Assembly (NCBI GenBank): GCA_000697665.1
Contig: KL197712.1
Location: 316,991-380,990, forward strand
Source: Jaapia argillacea MUCL 33604
Lineage: Eukaryota; Basidiomycota; Agaricomycetes; Jaapiales; Jaapiaceae
Length of the DNA: 64,000 bases
Direction: 5' to 3'
Shown here: positions 36,001 to 46,754 of the stretch, one piece after another
Position numbering within the stretch: position 1 is the stretch's first letter
Layout: each line of letters begins with the position of its first letter
Position numbers and translations under genes: made by a program
Notes under the pieces: generated by a model
Told to the model about the DNA's origin: nothing
What the model saw: only the letters and a program-made list of their open reading frames with translations
Database searches by the model: none

Positions 36001-36858
36001 TTCTTGCATCGGTCGCATTGGACTGTCTCGGGACTTTGGCAGGGATGAGGTTAGTGAGTTGATTAATTGGGATTTCGAATGAGAGGTACTTACTGCGGAC
36101 ACCATTCAGTGCACGTGTTACAGAGTCGAAGAGTATCTGTGAGATCTGGTACGACCTCTTTCTCCGCTACGACATATTCATATCGTGAAATGAGGACATC
36201 TCTAATATGAGTTGGAACTACACGGGGATATTCAACGTCAGTGGCTTCCCCCCAAGTACGAAGGTAACAAACGTACGATTTCTAACGTCAGTAGATTGAA
36301 TGACTTCGAATTCCCTCTTGATATAAGGATCAAATAGTCGATTGAAGTAAAACCTATCAGGTCTCTTCTTCCACCCAGCCAAATCAGAAATCTTATTCCT
36401 ATGAATAACGTAGCATTTGGCTCTTAATTGAGTGATGTCGCACACTTCGGAATAGATAGCGGCGAGTAGAAGGCGAGAGTCGGCCACGGGACGGTCCGAA
36501 ACATCTGATGGTCGGTAATACCAGGCTAGACGAACACGGGTGTAAGAAGAAGATTCTTTGGGTTTGCCCTTGACGTCTTTGGTATTATTGGTGTCGACGG
36601 TGTCAGATGTGTTTGAGATGTGGCCGTTGGTATTGCGTGATACGCCGTCTGGGGGAAGAAATTCCATGATGCGTGCCACGGAATAAGGGGTACCATCCCT
36701 GACTGTCCAACTAGGTGAGCAGTAGACATGATCTATGTTGAAAGGGGAGCGAAAATTTAAAGAGTCAGATGGACCAAGGGTGATGGAGGTGGACAATGAT
36801 TTTTACCATTGGTCTTGACCTTGTCCCCATTCTTGAGAGTTATAGAAACCTGGGCCAT
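33057..36858 (-). CDS. Snt2-like chromatin reader (BAH, PHD, ELM2, SANT, GATA-like, extended PHD)
   Basis: This is a nuclear protein of the Snt2 type, which in yeasts forms a complex with a JmjC protein and the Rpd3 deacetylase and responds to stress. The start at 36858 gives MAQVSITLKNGDKVKTN and splices to DHVYCSPSWTVRDGTPYSVA. The BAH domain continues with VRLAWYYRPSDVSDRPVADS and CYVIHRNKISDL. PHD1 reads CDRCKKFFHMSCVQPPLLAK and GYGWTCAPC. An ELM2-like segment has TRVGPKFQATVLPF. The SANT domain has DREWNDEEIAAFEDGILVHG and SIQEVVRFYGHWKK. A GATA-type finger is CGACRTKESKTWWKAPKG and LCDNCGTSWRKYADL. A further PHD and an extended PHD follow (NCLLCPGTHRNRKKDDLYPA, GWVHSLCSVFIPET, CSDCPKEFHISCAWLHGNKL). 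The tail ends with another Cys cluster (CCLKCKTTCSPLFYPF). More than ten introns are needed. Exact exon edges between 34100 and 36100 are approximate. Confidence 0.86.
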
Positions 36859-38074
36859 CGAGGGAGCAGTGGAGGTGACAAATCGGGCAGTGATGCAGGA
36901 GAAAATAGAAGAGCTGGTAGATTGGATGTGTGGTGAGTGGGAGAGGAGCTGCGGATTATTTGTGAGGCAAATAAGGGGATGAGGGTAGAGGGATTTGAAA
37001 GCTGGTTGGAGAGAGAGAAGACAACAGCGACGCTGAAGCTTGGGAAAACAAACTCCGACGTATTCGACGGAACCAGTTTCCACTTTGGTTTCGTCCACGC
37101 GTCCCACGCTGGTTTCGAAGACTTTCCTCTGCACCACCGCCTCCTTTGATCCCTCGGAGTGCTACCCGGTTTGATCAACACCTAGGAATCCATTTAAAAA
37201 ACTGGACCTGGCGCGTGAACACGCTGCCTGCGCTAGCTTCATTCCTTCCGGACGGCGGTTCATGCCGTTCGGCTTCATCCCTGTGGGTGAATTCATGAAG
37301 CTGGCTGGTGCGCAAGCCACTACCTAGAGATGCGGAATCACCGCGGAATCATCCCCTTGGTGTTTTCGTCTCTGAGTATCTGTATGATTACTTTGCTACG
37401 CGCATGGTCGATTATGGGCAGTAAGCATCGTTGGTCTTCAGGTTCACCATCCCAAGGGCTCTTAGGAGAGCCTTAAGCTCTTAAACCCCCCGAATATCAG
37501 CCGGCCCTTTCATTAGCTTCGGGCCTGGCCACATCGGATCCCTTGTCTGTGGATTGCGATGGCGACCTTGATTCCAGAGTCTCCACAACTCCTACTTGCA
37601 GTGCGCAAACATGGTGTATCCTGAGCGTGCAGTGCACCAAAACGATCGAAACGATTTTTCAAATTTCACGCGCAGAGACATTGAGGCTTCAGTTTTTAGA
37701 CCATTCCCCATTGATCCATTCTATGCCCCTCTATCCCCAGGTCTGATTTTGCGTGATAAGGGTCTCGAAAAGACTGCTTCAAGTTGAAAAGTTGAGTTCT
37801 ACTGCAGTTCGCTATAGTCTTCTGCAGGTTCTGTGTAACGTTGTTGGTGACCTGAAAAGGCAAATTGGCGGCAACGAAGTCCGCGAAGGCTGATTGCGTG
37901 CCTGTACCGTCACGACGTCATTGCCTTTCTGGGCCTGGACTCGGGGACATCGTCGATGTTTGTTCGCTCGTGAGACCCAAAATACACAGCGAATCCCTGC
38001 CGGTCGGCGCTTGTCTCTTGTTTCACTCTCCTACCACTGGTCAGTCAAAACCAGATCAGACCAGCGTCCACGAC
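36859..38074. other. 1.2-kb divergent intergenic region
   Basis: Snt2 starts leftward and the histidine kinase rightward, so both promoters are inside. No exon or repeat is convincing. The open frame can be extended upstream from the kinase start to about 37865, so the kinase N-terminus might begin earlier. Confidence 0.45.
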
Positions 38075-41000
38075 ATGCCCAGTCGTTGGACCCGCCCTCA
38101 GTCTTCTCAACCTACTCCTCTCCGACCCGCTATCACCACCTCGAGAAAGTCTGCAAGGCACTGGAAGGAAGAAATGGTTCCAATGCCAGAGCTGGGGGAG
38201 GGGGCGGGGGACGAAAGCGAAAAGTCTCGGCGGAGCAAGCCTACGACCTCAAAATCGACCCCACCGCCGTTAGATTCAGACGACGATGAAAACGACGACC
38301 CTATCCTACCGCCACCCGCAGTGCACAGGCGACATAGTGGTACTTCGTCCTCGCCGACAAAGCACAGGAAGACCGCACGAATAAACATGGGGATGAGGGT
38401 TCACTGGGCTCGATTCAAGAAGCGGATAGGCACAGGTTCGGCCCCATCAACTTCATCTGCAATCCTCGGATCGTCCGCTAGTTCCGCCCATCCCGTTGTA
38501 CCTCAAACGGATGATGCAAGGGATGAAGAGGATTTCGTGGACGAGGTTGTGGTCGACCGTAACTGGTCAGAGGAGCTCAAGTCATCGGTTACGTCTGAAC
38601 ATGGGGGGAGTCCAGAGAAGAGTGGAGGTAGCCATCAGGTAGGCGGACCTGCGACGAGCACAGACAGGGAAAGCTTTGCCGTCCATGCGGAAGGTTTCTG
38701 GGCATTATGTCTCCCCTTGATCGTGCTCAGATGGAGAGTGTGGCCCGCGATACTCGATTTCTTTTCATCCAAGTATCTCGACGAGAAGAGCGAGCTACAT
38801 TATCGAAAAGAGAATTGGTTCCTCAGAAAGGTGAGAGCTCCTCGTCTTACGCAGTGTCGTCAATGTATTAACCCCTCAACGCTGAAAGAATCTCGCACTC
38901 TGGTCTGCCTTCTTCTATGTGGTAAACTGGGTGTTGGCAATAGGCTTTCTACCTCGACCCGCTGTCCGAGCGGATGAGATTTTCTACTACGGAGTAATCT
39001 GCCACATCCTCTGGCCTCCAGCGTTACTTACATCTCATTTTTTATCCTCAGGTGGCTCCAGCTTTCACCTTCCCCTTGATTGTCATGGTTATGTACGACT
39101 TTCCGAGAGATCGTCAAATCTTCTACCAGTGCTTTTTGTGTTTTTCGACTTGGATGTGGTAAGCCTTCAGAAACATTTCTCACATCCGTATATCCTAACT
39201 CTCTCTTGATTCTTGTTAGGTCACTCTACCAGATCTATTTTATGTCTGTATCCTCGGCCCCAGTCTCCACCTCATATCATTCAATATTCCCCTCAGATAT
39301 CGATGTGGATACTATAATCCCGCGCACGCGCATTTCTCCTGCAACGGAAAGGATTTTCTGGGGACATTCTAGTCAGCCGTCCTCATATTATCCTTGCCTA
39401 CGACCTTTATCCTAAGCTTTCCTCTCATCAGTTACACATCTGGCCTTGGTACAATTGCCCTCTTTGGTCTTAAACAGACCCGTCTTCCTCACATGGTCGG
39501 CGCACTCGTTTTCTTCCTGCTGTGAGTGTATCGGCAAGTTATGTTCACCTGTTACTGAATTTAGGATTACAGTGCGTGCACGATGGTATTGCCCGACCGG
39601 GTTGCCTGGACAAGAAGTAAGTGGAGCCCTTCGAAAATAATGCCCGATATTCATCCGCCATCCGTTAGATATGGTGAACTTTGTCGCTTTCCAAGGGTTT
39701 TTGCTCTACGTTCATTATATGAGGGAAAACGTTGGTACCTCCTTCATCGGAGCCCGTTTCTTTGAGTTTCGCTTTGGATTTACTCCCTATCTTCCATTCT
39801 AGGCCGAGAGACGTCTGTACACCCTTCGTGATCAGCTTAAGATCCAGTTCAGAGCTACGCAGAAAGCCCAAGTCAACGAGCGAAAGGCTGCCGATTCCAA
39901 ACGGCGCTTGACATCGTAAGCACCAATTCAGTTGTATTTCAGTGTATAGCGGTGGTGCTGATCGTCTTCCACAGATATGTTTTTCATGATATGTATTCCT
40001 GGATTGATGTTTCTTCGGTTCATCTGGCTAACTTTGCAATGGTTGGTTTTACAGGTGCGAGTGCCCCTCAATACCGCTCGTGAGTGACATTGCCAATTCT
40101 ATGGACATTACAACTGAAGCGCATCGTTGATGTCATAGTCCTGGCCGTTCAAAACATGGAGGCGACTACCCCTGTACCTAAAGCCCAAGAAATCGAGTTC
40201 AAGGCGCTCGAAGGAAGTCTCAATATGATGTCCAAAGGTTCGTCCTACGGCCTTTTCCTCAAGTTGAGGAGTCTCATGTGTTCCCTAGTCTTGAATGATG
40301 TTCTCGACTTGTGAGCTTCCCCTTCGTGTTCGGCGTTGGTGTTGCTGACGGGCGACCTGACTATATGCGCATTAGTAACCGGATGGATAGCGGCCGATTC
40401 GAATCAGTGTCAAAGCCATACCCATTCCATCGAGTTATGCGGTCTCTCCTGGTTCCACTTCGACTTGCCACCAATGCCAGAAATCTGGAACTGGAGACTG
40501 AATGGGACAAAAACATCGATCTTGTACGCCGATTTGACTTCCTCGCTGCTATCACGATTCTCATGGTCTTTACAAGGCTGCTCGGCGAGCTTATTACGAG
40601 GCTTTGGGCGAGAGTCCAAGTGCAATTGAGAAACGTTTAATCAAATCACCAGATGAAGATGGGATTGTTGTTGGGGACGAGACGCGCTTACGACAGATCA
40701 TAACTAACCTAGCCTCAAACGCCTGCAAATTTACACCGTCCGGAGGCAAACTATCCGTCAAGACTATGTTGCTCTTACCTTCAGATCCCCCTCCCCTTTC
40801 CCCAGCCTCAGAGCTTTCCGAATCGATTGAAGAATCCGAACCACCCGATCACGTTCGGCGAGTCGGTGAAGATTGTCACCATGCCTTGAGTGTGGACCAT
40901 CTGAGTCAACATAACCTCAGTAATTCGAAGCCGCCTCCGTTGGAATGTATTGTGGTTAGGATTGAGGTTACGGATACGGGGTGTGGGATCAAGTCGAAGG

Positions 41001-42523
41001 ATATGGCACAGAGCAAACTATTCTGTGAGTGCCATTGGTTCTGCGAGGTTTATGGGCCCTGACAAGAGTTCTCTCGTAGCTGCGTTCAACCAGACTGAGC
41101 AAGGAAGGCAACAAGGCAAGTGGATATGTTTCCCAACCGCGATTCTGGTATGTTGAAATATGCCGTATAGGTGGGAAGGGCACGGGGTTAGGTTTAGCTC
41201 TTGTCCGACAAATTGTGAAATTGAGCAAGGGCCGATTGGGTGTTCAATCAAAGGCTGGGCAGGGGTCCACGTTCTGGGTTGAGCTACGTATGTGTTATCT
41301 TTTTCCGACATGATTCATACTCAAAAACCCTATCATGACAGCACTCGCCGTCGGGGTCAAGGCCGTCCAAGGCGCTGATGGGGCACCAAACCTTGTTGAT
41401 AACACGACGAACGATTTGCTCATCGAGACTCCTTTCACCGGTGATGGCAGGCGAACTTCGTCATACAAGGAACGTCCCAGTCGGAATGCGTCTGCGTTGC
41501 ACAACGTTATGGAACAGGGTATGGTCTTTGTCCCCGCTCGACACAAACACTGACGTCGAGTATCTACTACAGGTGGCCTTGTGGAGTTGATTCCCAGTAG
41601 GCCTGGAGAATCCCCTGTGTTAACACGGACAATTGGCGATACCACAGGCGCAATGTGCACTCCTGAGCACCCGCTTCAAACTGAGGCGTCGTCTTCTGCG
41701 ACAACGAACACGCCCCGGGTTATAAACAAACCTTCGTATGTCGAACTACCGAAAACACCAAAATTTATGGCTGCTGACTCCCAGTCATCTCCGGGGGCAT
41801 TTTTAACGGCGTCCTCGTCTTCGACTTTGGACCCAAGTCATCCTTTGGTTCTCCCCGCACCATCTACCCAACAAGCCACGAACACGGCAACAGCCACTAC
41901 TCCTCCGCTCGAGTTTGAGAAAGGCCTCAATGTGCTTGTCGTCGACGATGACCCCCTAACACGAATGCTTATGAAACGCCTACTCAATCGGTTAGGTTGT
42001 CACGTTTCAATCGCCGAGAACGGGGTGTTAGCTTTGGAGATGATTCTTGGCAACTCATTTCCCACACCATCTACGGAGGAGGGTCCTCTCCAGAAAGGGC
42101 TTGGATCTGCCCCGGTGGCTGTTACAGCTAACGAAGAGCACAAGTACGCGGTGATATTCTTGGACAACCAGATGCCCGTGATGTCCGGGCTAGAGGCTGT
42201 GGCGAGACTACGAGAGTTGGGGAGATCCGACTTTGTTGTCGGTGTCACTGGTGAGTCGTGCTATTCAAACCATTTTGATCTTGGTTTTTATCATTCGTTG
42301 TAGGGAATGCTCTCCTCGCAGATCAAGAAGAATACCTTCAAGCCGGTGTCGACCGGTAAGTGGTTCAGCCCACACTTGGGGTTCGCATCATCACTGACGC
42401 CACAACAGAGTACTGACGAAACCGGTGTACGAGAAGAGCCTTAAGCAAGCGCTGGTTATGGCTGACCAGCGTCGAAAACAAGCCTTGGAAAGTAACCAAC
42501 CAACACCACCACAACCACCATGA
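38075..42523 (+). CDS. Membrane-bound hybrid histidine kinase
   Basis: This is a two-component sensor kinase with its own receiver, feeding a phosphorelay. The start at 38075 gives MPSRWTRPQSSQPTPLRPAI and a long acidic and Ser-rich cytosolic arm. Several hydrophobic segments follow between about 38690 and 39730 (FWALCLPLIVLRWRVWPAIL, LWSAFFYVVNWVLAIGFLP, FTFPLIVMVMYDF, LILSLPTTFILSFPLISYTS, MVNFVAFQGFLLYVHYMRE), so it is polytopic with no known sensor domain. The H-box is SYVFHEVRVPLNTALLAVQN, completed only by removing an unusual intron (39989-40052). The N-box is DETRLRQIITNLASNACKFT and the G-box GLGLALVRQIVKLSKGRLGV. The receiver (about 41930-42450) has LVVDDDPLTRMLMK, phospho-acceptor Asp in FLDNQMPVMSGLEAV, and a KPV lysine. 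The stop is at 42521. An intron at about 39313-39385 removes an in-frame TAG. Confidence 0.88.
39989..40052 (+). other. Probable AT-AC class intron in the H-box of the histidine kinase
   Basis: The exon reads Tyr-Val-Phe-His then G; the next exon starts AG-GTG-CGA. Removing bases 39989-40052 gives codon GAG and the sequence FHEVRVPL, the normal H-box. The intron begins ATATGTATT and ends TTTTAC. The nearest GT...AG alternative (39992-40054) shifts the frame and destroys the motif. A CTAAC branch-type sequence at 40028-40032 lies about 21 bases from the end, and the 5' site is the common fungal GTATGT with G changed to A. That points to a major-spliceosome AT-AC intron, not a minor-spliceosome one. 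Confidence 0.65.
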
Positions 42524-42842
42524 CAAAAGTATGCCTAATATACCCCTGGCTATGTTTCTTGCATCTCTGCAGCCATCTCTTATCATACTTTCATTCTCCT
42601 ATTCATCCTTTTCGATTTCATCCTCATGGGATCTATGGCAGGGTACATCATTTATGTCGTTAATTGCTTCACTCCACATCGCATCACATCCTCATCCACG
42701 ACGAGAACTTCAGTCCGTCAGCTGTAGCACCATCACATAGCTCACATATACATAGTGCTGAACGATTCGGTACCATCTCAGTCACTTGAACAGAAGAAAA
42801 TGCTTTCGCAAATCGTCCAGGACACATCGCGCGGTGTTTAAG
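42524..42842. other. Convergent 3' region, nothing coding seen
   Basis: This lies between the stops of the histidine kinase and ALG5 genes. It should contain both 3' UTRs. Confidence 0.45.
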
Positions 42843-44144
42843 TTACGTCCGCCACGCAGTGGGCTTCCACCTTCCAAGCATCTGGTTCCCTCTCATGATT
42901 AATAGGTCCCTCAGCATCTGCAACGAATCCAACATCACATTGAGTTTACTCCCAGGAACCTCGTGCCACTCGATCGGGACCTCCGCCACTGGAATGCCCA
43001 TCTGCTTTGCAAGGAGTAAGAGTTCGACGTCGAATATCCATGTCGTCAAGTGTTGAGCAGGAAAGAGGCGAACAGCTGCTGGGCGGTTGAATAGTTTGAA
43101 GCCGCATTGAGTATCTCGAATATGACCGACGCCGACGACACGGAGAACCGTGTGGAGGCCGTACATCAGGATATTACGGAGGAGGGATCGCTGAACATGG
43201 TAGCCGTCAATGGATGTCACAAGTCCGTCCGATTTAAGAAAACTAACCTTCACCACGGCCTCGGTCTTGACCAGATGAGCTCTGCTGCCAATAGTGATAG
43301 CTGGCTTGGTATCATCGGGGGATAAGGTATCCATACTCTTCCACAGGGACTCCAGATCTTCGAAGCGGCTCGCGCCATCTGCGTCTACCATCAATAACCG
43401 CTTCCCTCGCCCATGCATCATCCCATGTCTAACAGCTCCACCTTTCCCAAGATTCTTCTCCAATTTCACAACTCTAATATCACTCTCTCCGTACTTCGTC
43501 ACTGCTAACTTCAATGCCAATTCAGAGGTACCATCTGAGGACCCGTCATCCACTATGAGGATCTCGTACTTGCGAGATTTCTTTATGTGGGGCTGGGAAA
43601 GATGGTTGATGGTGCTTTCGAGCATCGAAGGCATGCGAGAGGTCTCGTTGAACGCAGGGATCACTACTGTCAGGTCGACGGAGGCGGCATCTCGGATAGA
43701 TGGTAGCGGAACGGGTTTTGAGGGAGAAGATTTGGAGCGGTATTTCTTTTCGGATTCACGTTCGGGTATTGGTGGTGGCGACCAAATGAGGAGAACTGAG
43801 TAAAACTGAAATAGATTAGTGGACGTGGAAATAAAGCGACGAGGCGTGATGGGAAAACAGGAGACAAAGAATCAGTTCTAAAGGCATATAATGCCTAACC
43901 CTAGGTTTGTCGTCGTCGTAATGGCGTGCGTCCGAAGACGACCCAAAACTCGAAGAACAAGGATGATCTGGGAGTTCATCTTTTCATGGAGTCTGACAGG
44001 AGTACGTGCCGCGGACTTGCTGGCACGTCCACCGGTCCAACAAGCAAGCTACGACTTGAAGTGGGAATGACAACTCACAAGCACCGCTGTGGCTGCCACA
44101 AAAGAGAGTCCTCCGTACAGGAGGGTATTTTGGTCAAAAACCAT
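42843..44144 (-). CDS. ALG5: Dolichyl-phosphate beta-glucosyltransferase (ALG5)
   Basis: This is the ER-membrane GT2 enzyme that makes dolichyl-P-glucose from UDP-glucose for N-glycan precursor glucosylation. The first exon (44144 to about 44078) gives MVFDQNTLLYGGLSFVAATA, a signal-anchor segment that continues in the next exon as LFYSVLLIWSPPPIPERE. The GT-A fold then reads VVIPAFNETSRMP, LIVDDGSSDGTSELAL, NLGKGGAVRHGMMHGRGKRL, MVDADGASRFEDLESLW and GHIRDTQCGFKLFNR, ending MLGRWKPTAWRT. The DDGSSDGT and VDADGA motifs hold the nucleotide- and metal-binding acids. The large exon is uninterrupted, but the single intron is long for this window (about 270 bases, 43809-44077) and I see no further exon in it. 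The length of about 340 residues fits the family. Confidence 0.92.
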
Positions 44145-44641
44145 CCCAAGTACTGGAATTCCGAGTATCCTGTCTCGAGAGGCTCAGACTCGTCCGCTCA
44201 GGCCACAAGGAGTAGAAAGGAGAGTCAGAAAGGAGAGAATATCCGAGCAGCCGGAGAAGAACCGTCTTATGTTGGAGATGAGGAAGCTGTTCATCCTGTG
44301 TGACTTGACACGTCGACAAAAGTCCGGAATGAGGGCGTGGGCCGGTGCTTGCCTCTTGCCTCCACACAGGTTCTCATCCGCCGGCATGGCTCTCGTTGTC
44401 CTTGTCCACGTTGCTTGCTGTTTTCTCGACCTTATGTATCTTTCTCGGAGGGTCAGGGCCGCGATATTTCTGCCCTTACGAGCATTGGGGACTCAGCGCG
44501 GTCCCTCGGGTAGTCAAAGCAAAGTCAACTCCGCCCAACTACTGTCTATGAGGAGTTTGTTCATTCAAAATTACCCGTGAACATACCAAAGAATATCAAG
44601 ACACAGTTACAAAGAAGAGTACTACCCTCACACATTTTCTC
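44145..44641. other. Intergenic region upstream of ALG5
   Basis: These 497 bases lie between the ALG5 start and the arabinitol dehydrogenase stop, both minus strand. A plus-strand open frame of 163 codons runs through it into ALG5 but has no recognisable feature and no splice support, so I treat it as chance. Confidence 0.4.
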
Positions 44642-45878
44642 CTAATCGCTCGTTATCTGCACCTTGATTGCACCACTCTTCAAATCCGCACTGGTTTCGA
44701 ATGCCTTGATAGCCTCTTGTATATCGAACCGATGCGTAACCAACTTCCTCACCCCCGCCAACACCCCCGAGTTGACCAGCCTGATCGCCTTGGGCCAAGT
44801 ATTCGCGTACCTATACTGGAACTTCAGATCCACCTCCCTCGTCGATAAGCGCATGAAGGGGAACTTCATCTCGTTCTTTCCCACTCCCACGACGAACACA
44901 GTCCCGCCGAATCGCACTGCGTGAATGGCAGAGGCGATTGATGACTCGACGCCAGTGCATTCAAGTGCTACGTCGGGCTCGAGGCCGCCAAACTCGCTCA
45001 CGATCGCCGCGCCCAATTCTTCCTCTGTCTTCCCACGTCCCACAAGGAAAGTCTTCACCGTTCCGGGTTGGTCTGCGACGAGCTTCTTGGCGAAATCGAG
45101 TCGTCCCTGGTCGATATCCGTGATGACAATGGGTTCAGCTCCAGCGGCTTTGGCGCACAATAATGTAACGAGCCCAATAGGACCTGCTCCACAGATCAAA
45201 GTCACATCTCCCAACCTCACATTCGCTCTCTCTACCGCAGCGAGAGCCACGGAAAGCGGTTCTAACAAGGCACCATCCTCGAAGGACATGGTTTCTGGGA
45301 TTTTGTGGCACCACACGCCTGGATGGGTGATGTATCGGCGGAGAAGGCCTGGGACTGGTGGCGTGGAACGGAAGAGAACGTTCTCGCATCCGTTGTATCG
45401 GCCTGTCAAACAAGGTGCGCAGGTGTGGCAGGGAATGTTTGGTTCCACTGCAACGCGATCGCCTGGTTTGAGATTGGTTACCGAAGGGTGGACGGCAATG
45501 ATCTAATGCGAAAATAGGGCTGAAATCAAACACCATAGTAGACGAGAGGGACAAAACACACCTCGCCTGCGGATTCATGGCCGAGGATATGCTTATCCTC
45601 CACGATCATAGGTCCTATCCGTCCGGCATGCCAGAAATGAACATCCGATCTGCAGGGCACCATGTCAACCTAGGCGCCCTCCACAATCAAGTCTCAGACA
45701 AAGTCAAAACTCACCCACAAATCCCGGTGCTACGAATCTGAACAATCACCTCTCCCTCCTGCAGGGCATCCCCTTTCTTGATCTCTTCCACACTGGGAGA
45801 AGCTTGGTCGATCCAGAGATTATGTTGTGGGTCTGTGAAGACGCCGATGTTGGGTTTCAAGGCGTTTAGGCTAGACAT
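44642..45878 (-). CDS. L-arabinitol 4-dehydrogenase
   Basis: This is a zinc-dependent medium-chain dehydrogenase that oxidises L-arabinitol to L-xylulose with NAD+ in fungal pentose catabolism. The start at 45878 gives [20 protein letters not shown]; an in-frame ATG at 45983 would add 35 residues and is less like known enzymes. Two introns join ICG to SDVHFW and GE to IIAVHPSV. Catalytic zinc ligands sit in STGICGSDVHFW and GHESAGE. The structural-zinc loop [15 protein letters not shown] is intact. The Rossmann glycines are in [14 protein letters not shown], followed by VITDID, the acidic end of strand two that favours NAD. The block [20 protein letters not shown] and the [16 protein letters not shown] segment match L-arabinitol dehydrogenase more closely than sorbitol or xylitol dehydrogenase. 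The length of about 375 residues is typical. Confidence 0.9.
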
Positions 45879-46754
45879 GTTCGATGTGCCTTGGATGAGG
45901 TGGATACAATCGTGGTTGTGGTTGTGGACGATCGGAGTTTCCTGAAGAATTGGGGGAGAAGAATGGTGTATATTATATTCCACGACGGGCCGGAGGAGCC
46001 ATTACTCTTCCTTCGGACCGTTATGCGTCGACTCTGCGAGAATCGGGGGGCATTTCAATCCATTCAGGCTCGTCGTAAAAGCTTAAGCCTATTACTGTGT
46101 GCTGATAGAAGATCAACAGCCGCATCGACGTCGCGGAACCCATCGATACTGTACTTATCGCAGGACTTGCAAGGGATAATCTGCCCGGAACAAGGGGGGT
46201 GAGAGGGAAGAGAGAAGTGTTGGAGGACAGACACCGGCTGTAGTGTATCAATCAAGGTCATAAGGACTGGACACGAGAACGGGATTGAGGACATTGTGAG
46301 AGCAAAACAGCGGAATGACTACTGGATATTACGGCTTGTCTTCCTTCGGACGGAACCAAGCTGGCGAGGCCTGTGAGGGCGGGCAATGGCAATCATGATA
46401 CACCGAGGGGAAACTATCAAGGAGTGAATGATGATAATATGGGGGAGAGGAAGTGAAGAGTCACAACGACCCGAATACGGTGTGTGTACAGCCTATTGAC
46501 TTTGACGAGAATGGGATGGGAGCAAAAGGGTCGAAGGCACTTATTTGTGTCGTATTGTTGCTTGGTGCTACGGGCGATGGCATATTGTTGCGTTCTGTCC
46601 CGCGCCTGAGGGGAACTTCCCAGAAAGGTGCCGAAAACGAGGTAGGCTATATATTGTCGCAACTTCCAGCCCGATGAAGATGGTATAGAATATTATGATG
46701 GGGATGATAGGTACGTCGAACGGAGTTGATGAGAGCGCCATCCGAAGCCGAATA
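45879..46754. other. Upstream region of the arabinitol dehydrogenase gene
   Basis: This lies between the dehydrogenase start and the BTB gene stop, both minus strand. It holds the dehydrogenase promoter. No coding exon was found. Confidence 0.45.

Noticed and set aside
44089-44580. 163-codon plus-strand open frame near ALG5
   Set aside because: It overlaps the ALG5 first exon in antisense, with no recognisable domain, splice support or promoter sign.
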